From positions 27,062,617 through 27,126,616 of the forward strand of contig CM023535.1 of NCBI GenBank assembly GCA_013350335.1: 64,000 nt of DNA. Reading direction: 5' to 3'. Every line of letters starts with the position of its first letter. The stretch's first letter is position 1. This DNA comes from Chimonanthus salicifolius. Lineage: Eukaryota; Streptophyta; Magnoliopsida; Laurales; Calycanthaceae. The notes under the pieces were generated by a model. The model saw only the letters and a program-made list of their open reading frames with translations, searched no databases and was not told where the DNA came from. Below are positions 23,776 through 34,694 of the stretch, piece by piece. The position numbers and the translations under genes were made by a program.

Positions 23776-26366
23776 GGCTGCATTTGGATGGGGGGCAAGA
23801 GGGGGTAACCCCCCGTTACCCCTTGTTACCAACATTTGGTAACAAGGGGGTGAGGGTAAAAATTTAAATTTTTACCCTTCTTATCACAATTTTGAATACC
23901 CCATGGGGCTTGGGGTATTCACTCTGGAATACCCCTCCTTATCCCCCATTTTGATGTTTCATGAGATTTTTTTTTTTACATTTTTTTTAATTTATTTTGG
24001 TGAGTACTTGGCTTTTTTTTTTTAAAGCACTCTATTATTTTCATTTGATAAATTTCATATCACCAAACAACAAATTATATTTTTTTTATGAAGAGATATG
24101 TAGAATTTTTTTTATTCATTTATTGAAATTTAAAATAATAATAGTGGTTTTTTATTTTGTAAGGAAATCTTACCCTATTTACCTCGTGCCTTCCTCCATT
24201 TTTCAATTATATATTATATAATTGAAAAATTATTAGATTTCAAATAATTAGCAATTTATTTTTAAATTATATAGATTTTCAACATGATGCATTTTGATGA
24301 GGGGTAAATTTTTACAGGAGTTACCTCAAGTTACCCTTGAGTAGGGATAAACTGACATATTAACAATTTTAGAATAATTAATAATTTTATTTAACCCATA
24401 TAATATAAAAAAAAATTGAAACGTATTTATCAAAATGTCCTATTTTTAAGAGGTGATTCTGTCGAAATTTCTATAGGGTCTTAAAACTCTGAAAGAGATT
24501 AAGGTTCAGGGTAATCTCTTTCAGGGTAATTAACAATTTATTCTGTTAGAAGTTTATTTTAAAAATGTGTCAACATTTTCAACGTGATGCATTTGGATGA
24601 GAGGTAAATTTTTACAGGGGTTACCCTTGAGTAGGGGTAACTGTAAGTAGGGGTAAACTGGCATTTTAACAATTTATGAGAATTAATAATTTTATTAAAT
24701 CTATATAATATAAAAATAAAAATAAAATTTTCAACGTGACGCATTTGGGCGAGGGGTAAATTTTTACAAGGGTTACCCTTGAGTAGGGGTAACTGTAAGT
24801 AAGGGTAAACTGACATATTAACAACTTTATGAGAATTAATAATTTTATTAAATCTATATAATATAAAAATAAAAATAAAATTTTCAATGTGATGCATTTG
24901 GGTGATGGGTAAATTTTTACAGGGGTTACCCTTGAGTAGGGGTAACTGTGAGTAAGGGTAAACTGATATATTAACAATTTTATGAGAATTAATAATTTTA
25001 TTAAATCTATATAATATAAAAATAAAAATAAATTTTTCAATGTGATGCATTTGGGTGAGGGGTAAATTTTTACAGGAGTTACCCTTGAGTAGGGGTAACT
25101 GTAAGTAGGAGTAAACTGACATATTAACAATTTTATGAGAATTAATAATCTTATTAAATTTATATAATATAAAAATAAAATAAAATTTTCAACGTGATGC
25201 ATTTGGGTGAGGGATAAATTTTTACAGGGGTTACCCTTGAGTAGGGGTAACTGTAAGTAGGGGTAAATTAACATATTAACAATTTTATGAGAATTAATAA
25301 TTTTATTAAATCTATATAATATAAAAAAAAAAAATTTAACGTGATGCATTTGGGTGATGGGTAAATTTTTACAAAGGTTATTCTTGAGTAGGGGTAACTG
25401 TAAGTAAGGGTAAACTGACATGTTAACAATTTTATGAGAATTAATAATTTCATTAAATCTATATAATATAAAAATAAAAATAAAATTTTCTAAAACATAT
25501 TTGTCAAAATACTTTATTTTTAAGGGGTGATTTTGTCGAAATTTCTATAAAGTTTCGAATCTTCGAAAGAGTTTGAAGTTCACGGTAATCTCTTTCAAAC
25601 TCTTTCAGAGTAATTAACAATTTATTCTGTTATAAGTTTATTTTAAAAATGTGTCAACATTTTTAACATGATACATTTTGATGAGGGATAAGTTTTTACA
25701 GCGGTTACCCTTAAATAGGGATAACTGTAAGAAGGGGTAACCTGACTTATTAACAATTTTATGAGAATTAATAATTTTTATTAAATCTGTATAATATAAA
25801 AAATAAAATAAAATTTTATTAAACATATTTGTCAAAATGTCTTTTTTTTAAGGAGTTCAGACAGTGATAATTTTTAATATTAATTTTATATTTGTTGTGA
25901 TTTATTAAACTATTATAATAGTTTATTATATTATATATTTCATGTTACCAGTGAACAAATTATATTTTTTTATGAAGAGATATATTGATATTTTTTTATT
26001 CATTTATTGGGATTTAAAATAATAATATCTATTTTTTTCTTTATTTACTTTTTTACTATTAGAATGCAAGTGTTCATTTTAAATTATAATTATAAAAAAG
26101 AATCTATAAGAATTAGATAATATTAGATTTACTTAATGAATATTATTTAATAATTATATTTTATAAAAATTTCATAAAATTGTAATATATCAAGTTACCC
26201 CTGCTAATAGGTACCAAACAACATTTTTTACCCTTCGGGTAAGTTCTTACCACTGTAATTACCAAACAAGATAAGGGTAATCCCTTTTTAAAGATGACCC
26301 CTATTCAAGGGTGACCCCTACTCAGGGATAACCCCTATAAAAATTACCCCTCATCCAAACGCAGCC
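23776..26366. mobile_element. Harbinger-like non-autonomous DNA transposon with internal tandem array
   Basis: Terminal inverted repeats GGCTGCATTTGGATG (23776) and, on the other strand, GGCTGCGTTTGGATG (26366) match at 14 of 15 positions. The flanks are TTA on both sides (23773-23775, 26367-26369), the 3-bp TWA target duplication of PIF/Harbinger elements. No transposase is seen. Much of the interior is a 152-bp tandem array. A three-base TSD is weak on its own; the long TIR match makes the call. Confidence 0.75.
24576..25490. repeat. 152-bp tandem array, six copies, derived from the element terminus
   Basis: Units start at about 24576, 24727, 24879, 25031, 25183 and 25335; diverged single units occur at about 24276 and 25659. 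Each unit begins gatgcatttggrtgaggggta, then tttacaggggttaccc and gagtaggggtaac, i.e. a good match to the element's own terminal ~70 bp, followed by ~80 bp of AT-rich spacer. The minus-strand open frames of 187 and 251 residues across this array simply repeat the unit and are not genes. Confidence 0.9.
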
Positions 26367-26369
26367 TTA

Positions 26370-27203
26370 TGTATTAATATAGACAGGTAGAATGAAAAGG
26401 ACCATTTCTAAAGTCTCCGGTCACCTTTTCAATCGAGGTTTTGATTTACGCACTGGTACCTTTTGTTTAAGAAAACGCGACACAAGATGACTAAACATAA
26501 TTTTTTTATTTATTTTGTTTCTAATTTTGTCTTTAAGAAATTAAAAGATGAAGAATAAAATTAAAAACACTTGTTTTTTTATATTATGTAGTGTCCTTTT
26601 AGTCTTGGTGCAGAAATTAAAATCTAAGAATTTATATAGTTGAAAAATTAATAAAAAATTTATTCCATCTGACCAACTTACTTTTATTAAATAGTTATAA
26701 AAAATTGCACAATCATGATAACTAAATTTTCATAATTCAAATTATAAAATTAAAATAGCTAAATGAAGTTAAAAAGGTATCTAATATTTTTAAGCTTTAA
26801 ATTTTATAAATAAAGGGTAAAATCACTTTTTATTTTTAATTCCAAAGGATTGATGTGTTGGTGAGAGACTAGCCTCAAGAAGTGGAGTCTTAAAATCGAA
26901 TTCTATGCCACTAGATATTTTACTAGAGAGGCTTACATATAATCTAAAGACTAATAGGCAAGAAAAGTTATACAAGATATCTCCACTTTTTTAAAAGAGT
27001 ACAAAATATTATAGAAATGAAAATTTTACCATTTTTTATATAAAATAAAACTAAACATAAAATAAAAATTCTTAATTTTAGATTATGTGATTTCCTTCTG
27101 AAAGAGAGTATCATATTTGGATTTTTGAATTAAAAATCATGAATTTTTTAATGACATATTAAATAGTGAGTTTTATATAGTGATAGATATGATGGGTATC
27201 TTA
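26370..27203. other. AT-rich intergenic sequence, nothing recognised
   Basis: No ORF, RNA gene or terminal repeat pattern that I can support. Confidence 0.5.
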
Positions 27204-27212
27204 TTATGAAAA

Positions 27213-28291
27213 TGGTGGCCATTTAGACATCGTGATTTTTTGCAAAGAGACACCGTTTTTTAAAATATAGTGTAAAATTATTATTTTGCTCTTCTATTTT
27301 TTTTAAAATAAAGATTCCTTCTCAACATTCAAATGAAGGGTAGAAGAATTTTCGTTCGTTTGTAGGTTCGAACGCACGAATGTAATGTGGATAGGGATTT
27401 TCAAACGAGGTCGTTTCTACACCGATTTCTACAAATAAGATATTAAAATTCATCTACTTTGAATTTTATAAACTCTGGGACTGATTTTAATTGAAAAATG
27501 GTATAGTTTTGTACTTCAAAAATTGTATCCAAAGAATTAAGGAAAAATAACATTCCCTCTTAATTATTTGAGTACTATTTTGAAGTCCAAAACTATATTC
27601 TTTTCACTTAAAATCAGTCCCGGAGTTCATAAACTTCAAAGTAGATGAATTTTGATACCTTGTTTGTAGAAATCGGTTGAGAAACAGTCTCGTTTGAAAA
27701 CCCGAGCCAAACGTGCAAATGTTCTAGTTAATAGGGAGGCAGTTTCTCGACCGATTTTTACAAACAAGATATCAAAATTGATTTACTCAGAATTTTATGA
27801 ACTCTGGGACTAATTTTAAGTGAAAAATGTATAGTTTTGAGCTTCAAAGCTCATACCTAAAGGAATTAAGAAGGAATGTCATTTTTTTTTAATTCTTTGG
27901 TTACGATTTTTGAAGTACTATGTATAGTTTTAGGCTTCAAAGCTCGTACCCAAAGGAATTAAAAGGGAATGTCATTTTTCCTTAATTCTTTGAATACGAT
28001 TTTTGAAGTACAAAACTACACCATTTTCACTTAAAATCAATCGCAGAGTTTATAAAATTCAAAGTAAATGAATTTTGATATATTGTTTGTAGAAATCGGT
28101 CGAGAAACGGTTTCAATTTGAAAATTCCTCTCCACATTAAAGTTATGCGTCTCAATGTTTGGACGTACGAAAATTCTTCTACCCTTTTCGACGTTGTAGA
28201 AGAATCTTTATTTTTTAAAAACAAAAAACAATTACCATATTTTGAAATAAGTGTCTCCTACTAGAAAATCATAGTGTCTAAATGGTCACCC
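27213..28291. mobile_element. Mutator-like (MULE) non-autonomous element, largely palindromic
   Basis: Ends: TGGTGGCCATTTAGACA at 27213 and, on the other strand, GGGTGACCATTTAGACA at 28291; similarity continues for at least 40 bp. Flanking 9-mers ttatgaaaa (27204-27212) and ttatgagaa (28292-28300) match at 8 of 9, the TSD length of Mutator-like elements. The interior is made of inverted arms: about 27410-27540 pairs with 27555-27690, and 27740-27880 pairs with 27950-28110. No transposase. Confidence 0.75.
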
Positions 28292-28605
28292 TTATGAGAA
28301 ATAAATTTTATTAAATTATGTTAATATTTAATTTTAAAATATATTTATTTTGAAGATTTAAAATATATTAATAAATATTATGAAAATAAATTAAAGTTAA
28401 AAAAAATATAATGATTAAATAGAAATTCATTGCTTGAGTGCTCTGTTGTTTGTAGTTTTGTCTATGATTAACGATCTTGATTGATTAGGTTTCATCATTG
28501 CTTGAGAGACCATCAGACCACTCCCGTACGGCTACAACTGTTCCCCCTTCCACGCATAACAGTGGGAGGTCAAATCCTCTCTACCCTCGACCTCAATCAA
28601 CCTTC

Positions 28606-28850
28606 AACGTGTCGAATCACCGGCAGTAGTACAAATGCGGGTCCACAGAAACTTTTATCTACGTGTCGTATTTGCAGACCACAACGTCTACAAACGCGAC
28701 ATCGAGGTTCCGTAAAGTGAGTCTGAATGCGATGGGATACGTGTAACGGCAGCGCATGCAGAGGACACGTGTCCAACTTTCGTCGGCGGGGCGCTCCAGA
28801 GATCAGTTGGAAACGGACAGCTCATCCGTCAGACCTTGAGGACACGTGTC
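28606..28850. promoter_or_regulatory. Cluster of five ABRE/G-box-like ACGTGT motifs
   Basis: ACGTGT cores at about 28607, 28661, 28739, 28766 and 28843, two of them in the full palindrome GACACGTGTC (28764, 28841). This local GC-rich island lies 1.1-1.3 kb upstream of the AFP-like start codon. ABRE boxes bind bZIP factors such as ABI5/ABFs; AFP genes are known to be ABA-induced. The regulatory role here is inference. Confidence 0.6.
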
Positions 28851-29594
28851 GAATCCCCCGCACCTATCATTTTCCGATTTCCTTTCCACGTTTCGTCCGC
28901 CGGGACATGCACCAGCCTTCGTGTTCTAAAAGCTTCTCCCGTGCTCTCTCTCTCTCTCTTTCTTTTATTCCTCTATGAGCAAACCTTTTCTTTAAAATTT
29001 TAACCAATAAAATCATATACACTTTTATGCAGAATCTATATTAGTTAATATTTTAAAAAAATTATTAACCAAGTTAAATATTTTTTTTAATTTAAATTTA
29101 TTATTTTATCTTTTAACTTTTTAATTCTTACTTTTAATATAGAATTTAATTAGAGATGATAGTAAATAAAATTATTGTATTCCTATTAAATAGATTAACT
29201 GACGATGGTAATTTACAACTATTGTAAATTTTTAGTTTAAATACTTATATTTGATTAATTTAAAATGAATTGAATAAATTAGATATTTGAGAAAGACTTA
29301 TATACTAAAAACTATAACTTTTTTTCTTTATCATATTCATTATTAAGATGATATCACAATAACATATTATTTAAAATGCTACATTTTTTAAATTATATAT
29401 GTTAAAAGTAATTTAGTATTGATCAGCTATGTATATTAATTTTTAATTTAATATAATTAAAAAACTGTTTTAAGTGTGTGAGAGACATGTCTTATTTTAA
29501 AAGGCAGCCGTGGCATTTGACTCCTATTTTCATCCATCTATCTATCGCCGGCCCACCGTAAATAGCGTTCCCGCGAACCACGTTTTGCCCCTCC

Positions 29595-29642
29595 TACGTG
29601 TCACCATCTCTACCCTCGTTCTCTTGCGTCTCTGCACGTGTC
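29595..29642. promoter_or_regulatory. Two proximal ABRE-like motifs
   Basis: tacgtgtc (29595) and gcacgtgtc (29634), about 290-330 bp upstream of the AFP-like ATG, in the likely promoter or 5' leader. Confidence 0.55.
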
Positions 29643-29925
29643 ATCTTATTTGTGTCTGTCCCTCGTATTTGAATCTTCTCCCCTCCAAACCCCAACAACG
29701 AGACCCAAAGCAACTTCCGTCTCCATCTGCGTCTGTCTTTAATTTGAGTCTCACCGTAACGAAAGAAGAAAACAACAAGGGCTAAGCAACGGATACGAAG
29801 ATGACGAAGCCATTCATTGCATGCTTTTGCGTCTGATTTTAGCTGAGAAAAATCCCCAAACAACAATGGTAGCTGAATCTGAGTTTATCACTTGCCTCTG
29901 ACGGTAAAAAGGTTCTGCTTTTGTA

Positions 29926-32900
29926 ATGGAGAGAGTTTCAAATTTGGAAATGGAAGAAGAAGACACGATTGAGCTGAGCTTGGGCCTGGCGATCGGTGGC
30001 GGAATCAGAAGCACCAGAAAGAGGCCGAGTTCGAGCTTTGCCGAAGTTGACGGTGCCGAAGGGAAAGACCCAAGATGGGTGGCATCGGACGGTGGAGATT
30101 TGGACCTCCTCGATGCCAAGGGGAGGAGGGAGCTGCAAGCCCTGCGGCGGCAGGAGGCGAGGAAGAAGCTGGAAGGGAAGCAACAGAAGAAGAAGAGTTG
30201 TACCGGCAACGGCATTCTTGTAAATACGCAGTTCCCTACCAGGGTGGGTCCCGTCGAAGATCGGACCGCCCGTCAAGAATCCCAATCTAACTCAAGTGTT
30301 TGCTCGTCGCCTCCGCTTGCGGCAATGCCGACGCCGATACAGATGCCGATGCAGTATCCATTTCAACGACCTTTGCATTATATCCCACTTCCAAATGGGT
30401 ATCAGTACCCATATATGTTACCTTGTTGGGCACCCGCCGCTCCAACTGCTCCGGCGACGAGAGGAGAAGGTTCGAATCAGGAGAGAAATGTGAATCAGCC
30501 GAATGCTAAACAGAGTTTCCGTCCATTTCGTCGGAATTCCAATCGGAGTCTAAAACGCTGCGATTCAGAGCATAAGGAGGGTTCAACAGGGAGTAGCTCT
30601 CCAGCTATTTCTGATAATCACAGCGCCTCTGTTCAAGGTAATGCACCTTTTTCTTCTTTATTGTTCTTCCTTTTTTTAAAAAAAAAAACTTTTTCTTTTA
30701 TCAATCTTATGCTTGTAACTGCTATATGTGGTTGCATGTTTGAGATGATGATGAAATGGGTTCAAATTTGCTTCCTAATTTCCTGCATTGTGACATTTAT
30801 ATGCATTGTGACATTGTTCAAGACACACACACACACACAGGTCTATGATTCAAAATTCAAGCATCCAAACACACACACACACACACACACTTCGAAATGT
30901 TTAGGTCTATGATTCAAAATTCAAGCATCCAAACACACACACACACACACACACTTCGAAATGTTTAGGTCTATGATTCAAAATTCAAGCATCCAAACAC
31001 ACACACACACACACACCACAGCCACTTCGAAATGTTTAGGTCTATGATTCAAAATTCAAGCATCCAAACTAGCAACAATAGAACATCTGTGCTCTACTCT
31101 TAGGAAATTTTACTTGGGTTTGAGCTTCAGCATTGAAATGTTGATGGACCAAACATGGCATTTAAACAATATGAGTCTTGCTAATGCATTGTACAAGTAT
31201 ACATCCCCAAATAGAAATTATCCCTTGTGAAGTGGTTCATTGTGAACTAGTAAGCACATTATTTTTCTTTTTGATACTATCGAAGAAGTCTCTCTATCTA
31301 CCCACCGAGTAATTCTATTGAACTCGACTCTCATTTTCTTAGGCAACATTAAAAAGAGTTTGATATATCGAAGAAGTCTCTCTGCCTACACACTAAGTAA
31401 CTCCACTCTCATTTTCTTAGGCGACATTAAAAAGAGGTTGAAAAGAAGAAAAGAGTAGTATTTTAATCCGGTGATTACGAGACTTCAAATCTTAAACCTT
31501 ACATTCATATAGAATAATCGTATGTGGATCCTAGGGAATTTCTTTTGTGCTCCTACTTAACTGATATGAAAGTTTCATTTTTTAGGAGAAAAAAATTGTA
31601 CTCTCTCTATCCCAAATTAGTTGTCTTATATGGATTTTGATGTCCTAAAATAATTGTCTTATTTATATTAAAGTGGTATAAAATATGTTGAAAATAGATG
31701 AGATCACATGGACTACTGGTTTTATATAAAGAGTTCTTTAAAAAATACAAATATTTCATGTAAGACAAATAAAATGGGACGGAGGGAGTATTAGACTAAA
31801 CCAAATACGAGCTTTGATTATCCTTAGATGGTATGTTGTTTAGACAATTCAAAATATATGACTTGTCTACAAGCCCACTAAAATAATACTAACACATTTC
31901 TCTTTCTAAAACTTTTGACATCTAAATATAAAATTAATATATTATTTTATATTGATATTATTTTCTCGTTTTATTTTCATTTGAAAATAAATATAGATTT
32001 AATTTTATTTAAAATGTAGTGCCGTGTCTTCATGTCTTATTAGATTAAACCAAAGACAAGCTTTCATTATCCTTAGATGGTATGTTGTTTAGACAATTCA
32101 AAATATATGACTTGTCTACAAGCCCACTAAAATAATACTAACACATTTCTCTTTGTAAAACTTTTGACATCTAAATATAATATTAATATATTATTTTATA
32201 TTGATATTATTTTCACGTTTTATTTTCATTTGAAAATAAATATAGATTTAATTTTATTTAAAATGTAGTGCCGTGTCTTCACGTCTTATTTACTTGCATA
32301 CAACATTGACACTCAGTGCCTCTACAAATGGGCCACTATGGTTGTGTTTGATCGAGGAGAACTTAAATAGGAGAGACTCCGCATTAAAAAAACTTAAAAT
32401 TGTGCTCTCTACTTTTGGTGAAGATAGTGTTCTCTCAGTAAAGGTAGAGAGAGAACAGAGGTGCAAAATTCAGTTTTACAGAGATATCGGTCGATAAATT
32501 TCTCTCATCTTTTGCTTTCTTTTAAATATCGGTATTTTTTATTATTTTATTTTATCTATATTTAAAAAATAAATAAATAACCTGAAAGGAAGTTGGATTT
32601 TTTAAAAAAAAAAATTAAATTGTAAATATCGGCTGATATTGGTTCGATATCGGTTGAGATATCGACTCGGGTTCACCACTGTTTTTATTTTTTTTATTTT
32701 AAAAAAGACTAAAATTAATCATATCGGCCGATATCGGATCGACCATATCAGTCGAGAAATAGTGTGTATAGTCAATACAATACGTATCTGTCGATATAAT
32801 GTGGTACTTAAAAATCGATATATACCGGTCGATACGTTTCTTATCGGCCCCGGTAGAGAACACCATCTTCTTCTGTGGGAGGGGAGGATTTCACTATTTT

Positions 32901-33660
32901 GTGGACTACACTTTCTTCTATAGAATAGACCTCAATAAGAGAAGTGTCTCTCCACTTCTTTCCATCTAAACACAGGTTGAGCTTGGTACAATGCATAAGT
33001 TGGTGCTGATTACATTCATGGACTTTTTGTTTAAATTTTATAAATCAGTTATACACCTTGGGAGCTAAATATACATACGTATATATGTTGGTGGTTGTTT
33101 GTCCAGGCGAGAACAGCAATGATAAGAGCCATTCAAGTCATTCCCCGTCGGAGCAGAACCAGCCGCATCTCTCCCCACTGCATAAACCACAAAGCCTTAC
33201 AGAACGCAGCGCTTCCCCTCACCGGATTGAATCAGCTCAAGGGACTGAAGAAGCAGCAGCAGAAGATAAGCAGCAAGTATTAAAAACTGCAGAATCTGGC
33301 TCAAAAAAGACCCAACAACCTGCTCCCATTAATGGAACCAGCCCACCACCTCCTACAAGCCCACATCCTCCCAACCATGTGGGTGTGGGGGTAGAGGGAG
33401 AGGGAGAGGGAGACAAGAAGCCAAAGCCTTTCCTACCATCATCCCTGCCACAGATGCCGTATGTGTCCACCACTGGAAATGGCCCAAATGGGAAAACCGT
33501 AACTGGGTTGTTGTACAGGTACACTAAAACAGAGGTTAACATCGTCTGCGTCTGCCACGGAAGCTCCTTCTCACCTGAAGGGTTCGTAAAGCATGCCGGA
33601 GGCACAGATACCTCTCACCCATTGAGGCATATTGTCATAGTTCCATCATCCATTGAGTGA
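29926..33660 (+). CDS. AFP: Ninja-family protein, AFP-like (ABI5-binding protein); two exons 29926-30637, 33107-33660
   Basis: Nuclear co-repressor adaptor of ABA signalling: family members bind ABI5-type bZIPs through the C-terminus and recruit TOPLESS through an N-terminal EAR motif. Joined CDS is 1266 bp, 421 aa. Visible parts: EAR motif [11 protein letters not shown] (residues ~15-25); basic region [20 protein letters not shown] (~70-90); Pro-rich middle with repeated PMQYPFQ-type words; Ser/Asn-rich linker; C-terminal domain from [20 protein letters not shown] through [20 protein letters not shown] to [12 protein letters not shown]. The C-terminal form (HPLRHI) fits AFP2/AFP3 better than NINJA itself. 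Splice sites CAAG|GTAATG and TTTGTCCAG|GCGAG join in phase 1 to give VQGENSND. The 2469-bp intron contains a Stowaway MITE and several repeats. A Gly/Glu run ([14 protein letters not shown]) and a [10 protein letters not shown] stretch are lineage-specific low complexity. ABRE boxes upstream suggest ABA induction. Which AFP paralogue is uncertain. Confidence 0.93.
30822..31080. repeat. (CA)n-containing 64-bp tandem repeat in the AFP intron
   Basis: The unit ggtctatgattcaaaattca, then gcatccaaa, a CA run and cttcgaaatgttta occurs at 30840, 30904 and 30968, with a last slightly longer copy at about 31039. CA tracts of 8-12 repeats separate the units. Confidence 0.9.
31283..31440 (-). repeat. 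Diverged SINE body fragments, duplicated
   Basis: The segment gaagaagtctctctatctacc, then caccgagtaattct recurs about 82 bp later (31365). The reverse complement resembles the body of the SINE at 58711-58920 (accagtgtgtgtggataggg). No intact tRNA-like head here. Confidence 0.45.
31601..31788. mobile_element. Stowaway MITE in the AFP intron
   Basis: Ends ctctctctatcccaaattag (31601) and, on the other strand, ctccctccgtcccatttt (31788), flanked by TA (31599-31600, 31789-31790). 188 bp. The CTCCCTCCGTCCC end and TA duplication are hallmarks of Tc1/mariner-derived Stowaway elements. Confidence 0.9.
31791..32289. repeat. 249-bp direct tandem duplication
   Basis: 31791-32039 and 32040-32289 are nearly identical (both begin ttaga[c/t]taaaccaaa and end tgccgtgtcttcacgtc-like). 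The first copy abuts the Stowaway TSD. Few differences, so probably a recent duplication. Confidence 0.92.
32505..32850. repeat. CGATATCGG-type palindrome cluster in the AFP intron
   Basis: Repeated words atatcggccgatatcgg, gatatcggttgagatatcg, ctgtcgatataatg and accggtcgatacg occur within about 250 bp. May lie in a MITE spanning roughly 32335-32985, where tgtgtttgatcg and, reversed, tgtttagatgg form weak inverted ends. Confidence 0.55.
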
Positions 33661-34030
33661 TTGACTCACTTAAGGTTAAATCACCTTGTTCTTCTGCTTT
33701 TTTTCCTTATGAATTTAGAAACTACTAACCCATGACTCGAGAAGAGGAATCATATATGGGGATGAAAATGCGTAGTCTAATTTTGTGAAACTGCACAAAG
33801 CTGCTGTGTATCTATTTTCTTGAGGTCCATTGAAGGGTGGACTAGATCAACTATCGTTCAGTCCAGTTCTTCTTTAGGGATTCAAAAGCTAGAGGTTCAC
33901 GTGGGTGTATTTGGTAATTGGGAGGGTTTAATATGACAGATTTTAAGAGTGAGAGCATGGGAGAAATATACCAGACGTGGGTGTAGATTGTATTTTGTAA
34001 AGCTTGGATAGATTGAAATGAACTCATTTA
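33661..34030 (+). other. Probable 3' UTR of the AFP-like gene
   Basis: Non-repetitive sequence between the stop codon and a block beginning tgtcacatcctagg (34044), which looks like a fragment of an LTR end. The polyadenylation site is not identifiable. Confidence 0.4.
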
Positions 34031-34279
34031 CTCATTTCTATATGTCACATCCTAGGGTTCATCCCTAGATCTTGCATGGACCCTGTATTTTTTTCATTGC
34101 TACTTTGATTCACGGGCTTGATTATCTAAATCCAATCACACGGGAAAATAAACTTGTTGTCTCAAACCTGATTAAAAGGTAGTTAAAGGTCAAGCATTAA
34201 TAGATTTCTTAGCACTACAAGATAAATGATCTAACTATGAAAGTATTTCTCTTTTACGACGAAGAAATCCCAAAATCCT

Positions 34280-34473
34280 ATCTGGCTATGATGGTTTTGT
34301 AAAAAGAAACCCTTTATGTTTATATGATGGTTTTGGAAAAAGAAAGCCTTTTAAGTTTATGGAATGAGAAACTTAAAGGAAAAAATAGCATCCTCTTTTT
34401 TGCTTCTAACATCTTATGCATTCTTCTTCTCCATTTTTATGCTTGTGTTCTTTTTGGATAAATTACAGTAAAC
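34280..34473 (+). repeat. Copia left LTR, 5' truncated
   Basis: Matches 41463-41635 (ctatgatg..tttgtaaaaagaaac onward) with a ~37-bp local duplication (ttttgtaaaaagaaaccctt then ttttggaaaaagaaagcctt). No similarity to the right LTR before 34280. Confidence 0.75.
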
Positions 34474-34490
34474 TTTTGGTATCAAAATTT
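34474..34490 (+). other. Copia primer-binding site
   Basis: ttttggtatcaaaattt directly after the LTR end resembles the tRNA-iMet PBS TTGGTATCAGAGC. Confidence 0.65.
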
Positions 34491-34694
34491 GGTAGTGAGT
34501 TTTTTGGGCTTCCATCAACCCCTTTGAAGACGGTGAAGTGAATCTTGTACCGGTTTTTCAAAGAGTCTCACAAATCCGAAGCTATTTTCCTCAATTAGAA
34601 TTGAAGAGGTTCTTGTAGCAGATAAGAGAAGACACCATTGAGTTTCAACACTTGGAAAAGAAGAAGAAAAAACTTTTGCACACCAAGTATAGCA

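Noticed and set aside
24559..25453. Long minus-strand ORFs (187 and 251 residues) with repeated protein segments, at first sight a repeat protein
   Set aside because: They read a 152-bp non-coding tandem array. The period is not a multiple of three, so the same peptide appears in shifting frames; the units are transposon terminal sequence.
24576..25490. Regularly spaced direct repeats resembling a CRISPR array
   Set aside because: The units are contiguous with no unique spacers, and the context is plant nuclear.
28481..28978. Two short plus-strand ORFs in a GC-rich patch upstream of AFP
   Set aside because: No protein similarity; the patch is better explained by the ACGTGT motif cluster and a CT-rich run.
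33237..33605. Minus-strand ORF over the AFP second exon
   Set aside because: Shadow of the Pro/Gly-rich coding sequence of the plus-strand exon.
34044..34280. Sequence beginning tgtcacatcctagg, similar to a Tekay-type LTR terminus
   Set aside because: Only the first few bases support this and no second end or target duplication was found, so it is not listed as an element.
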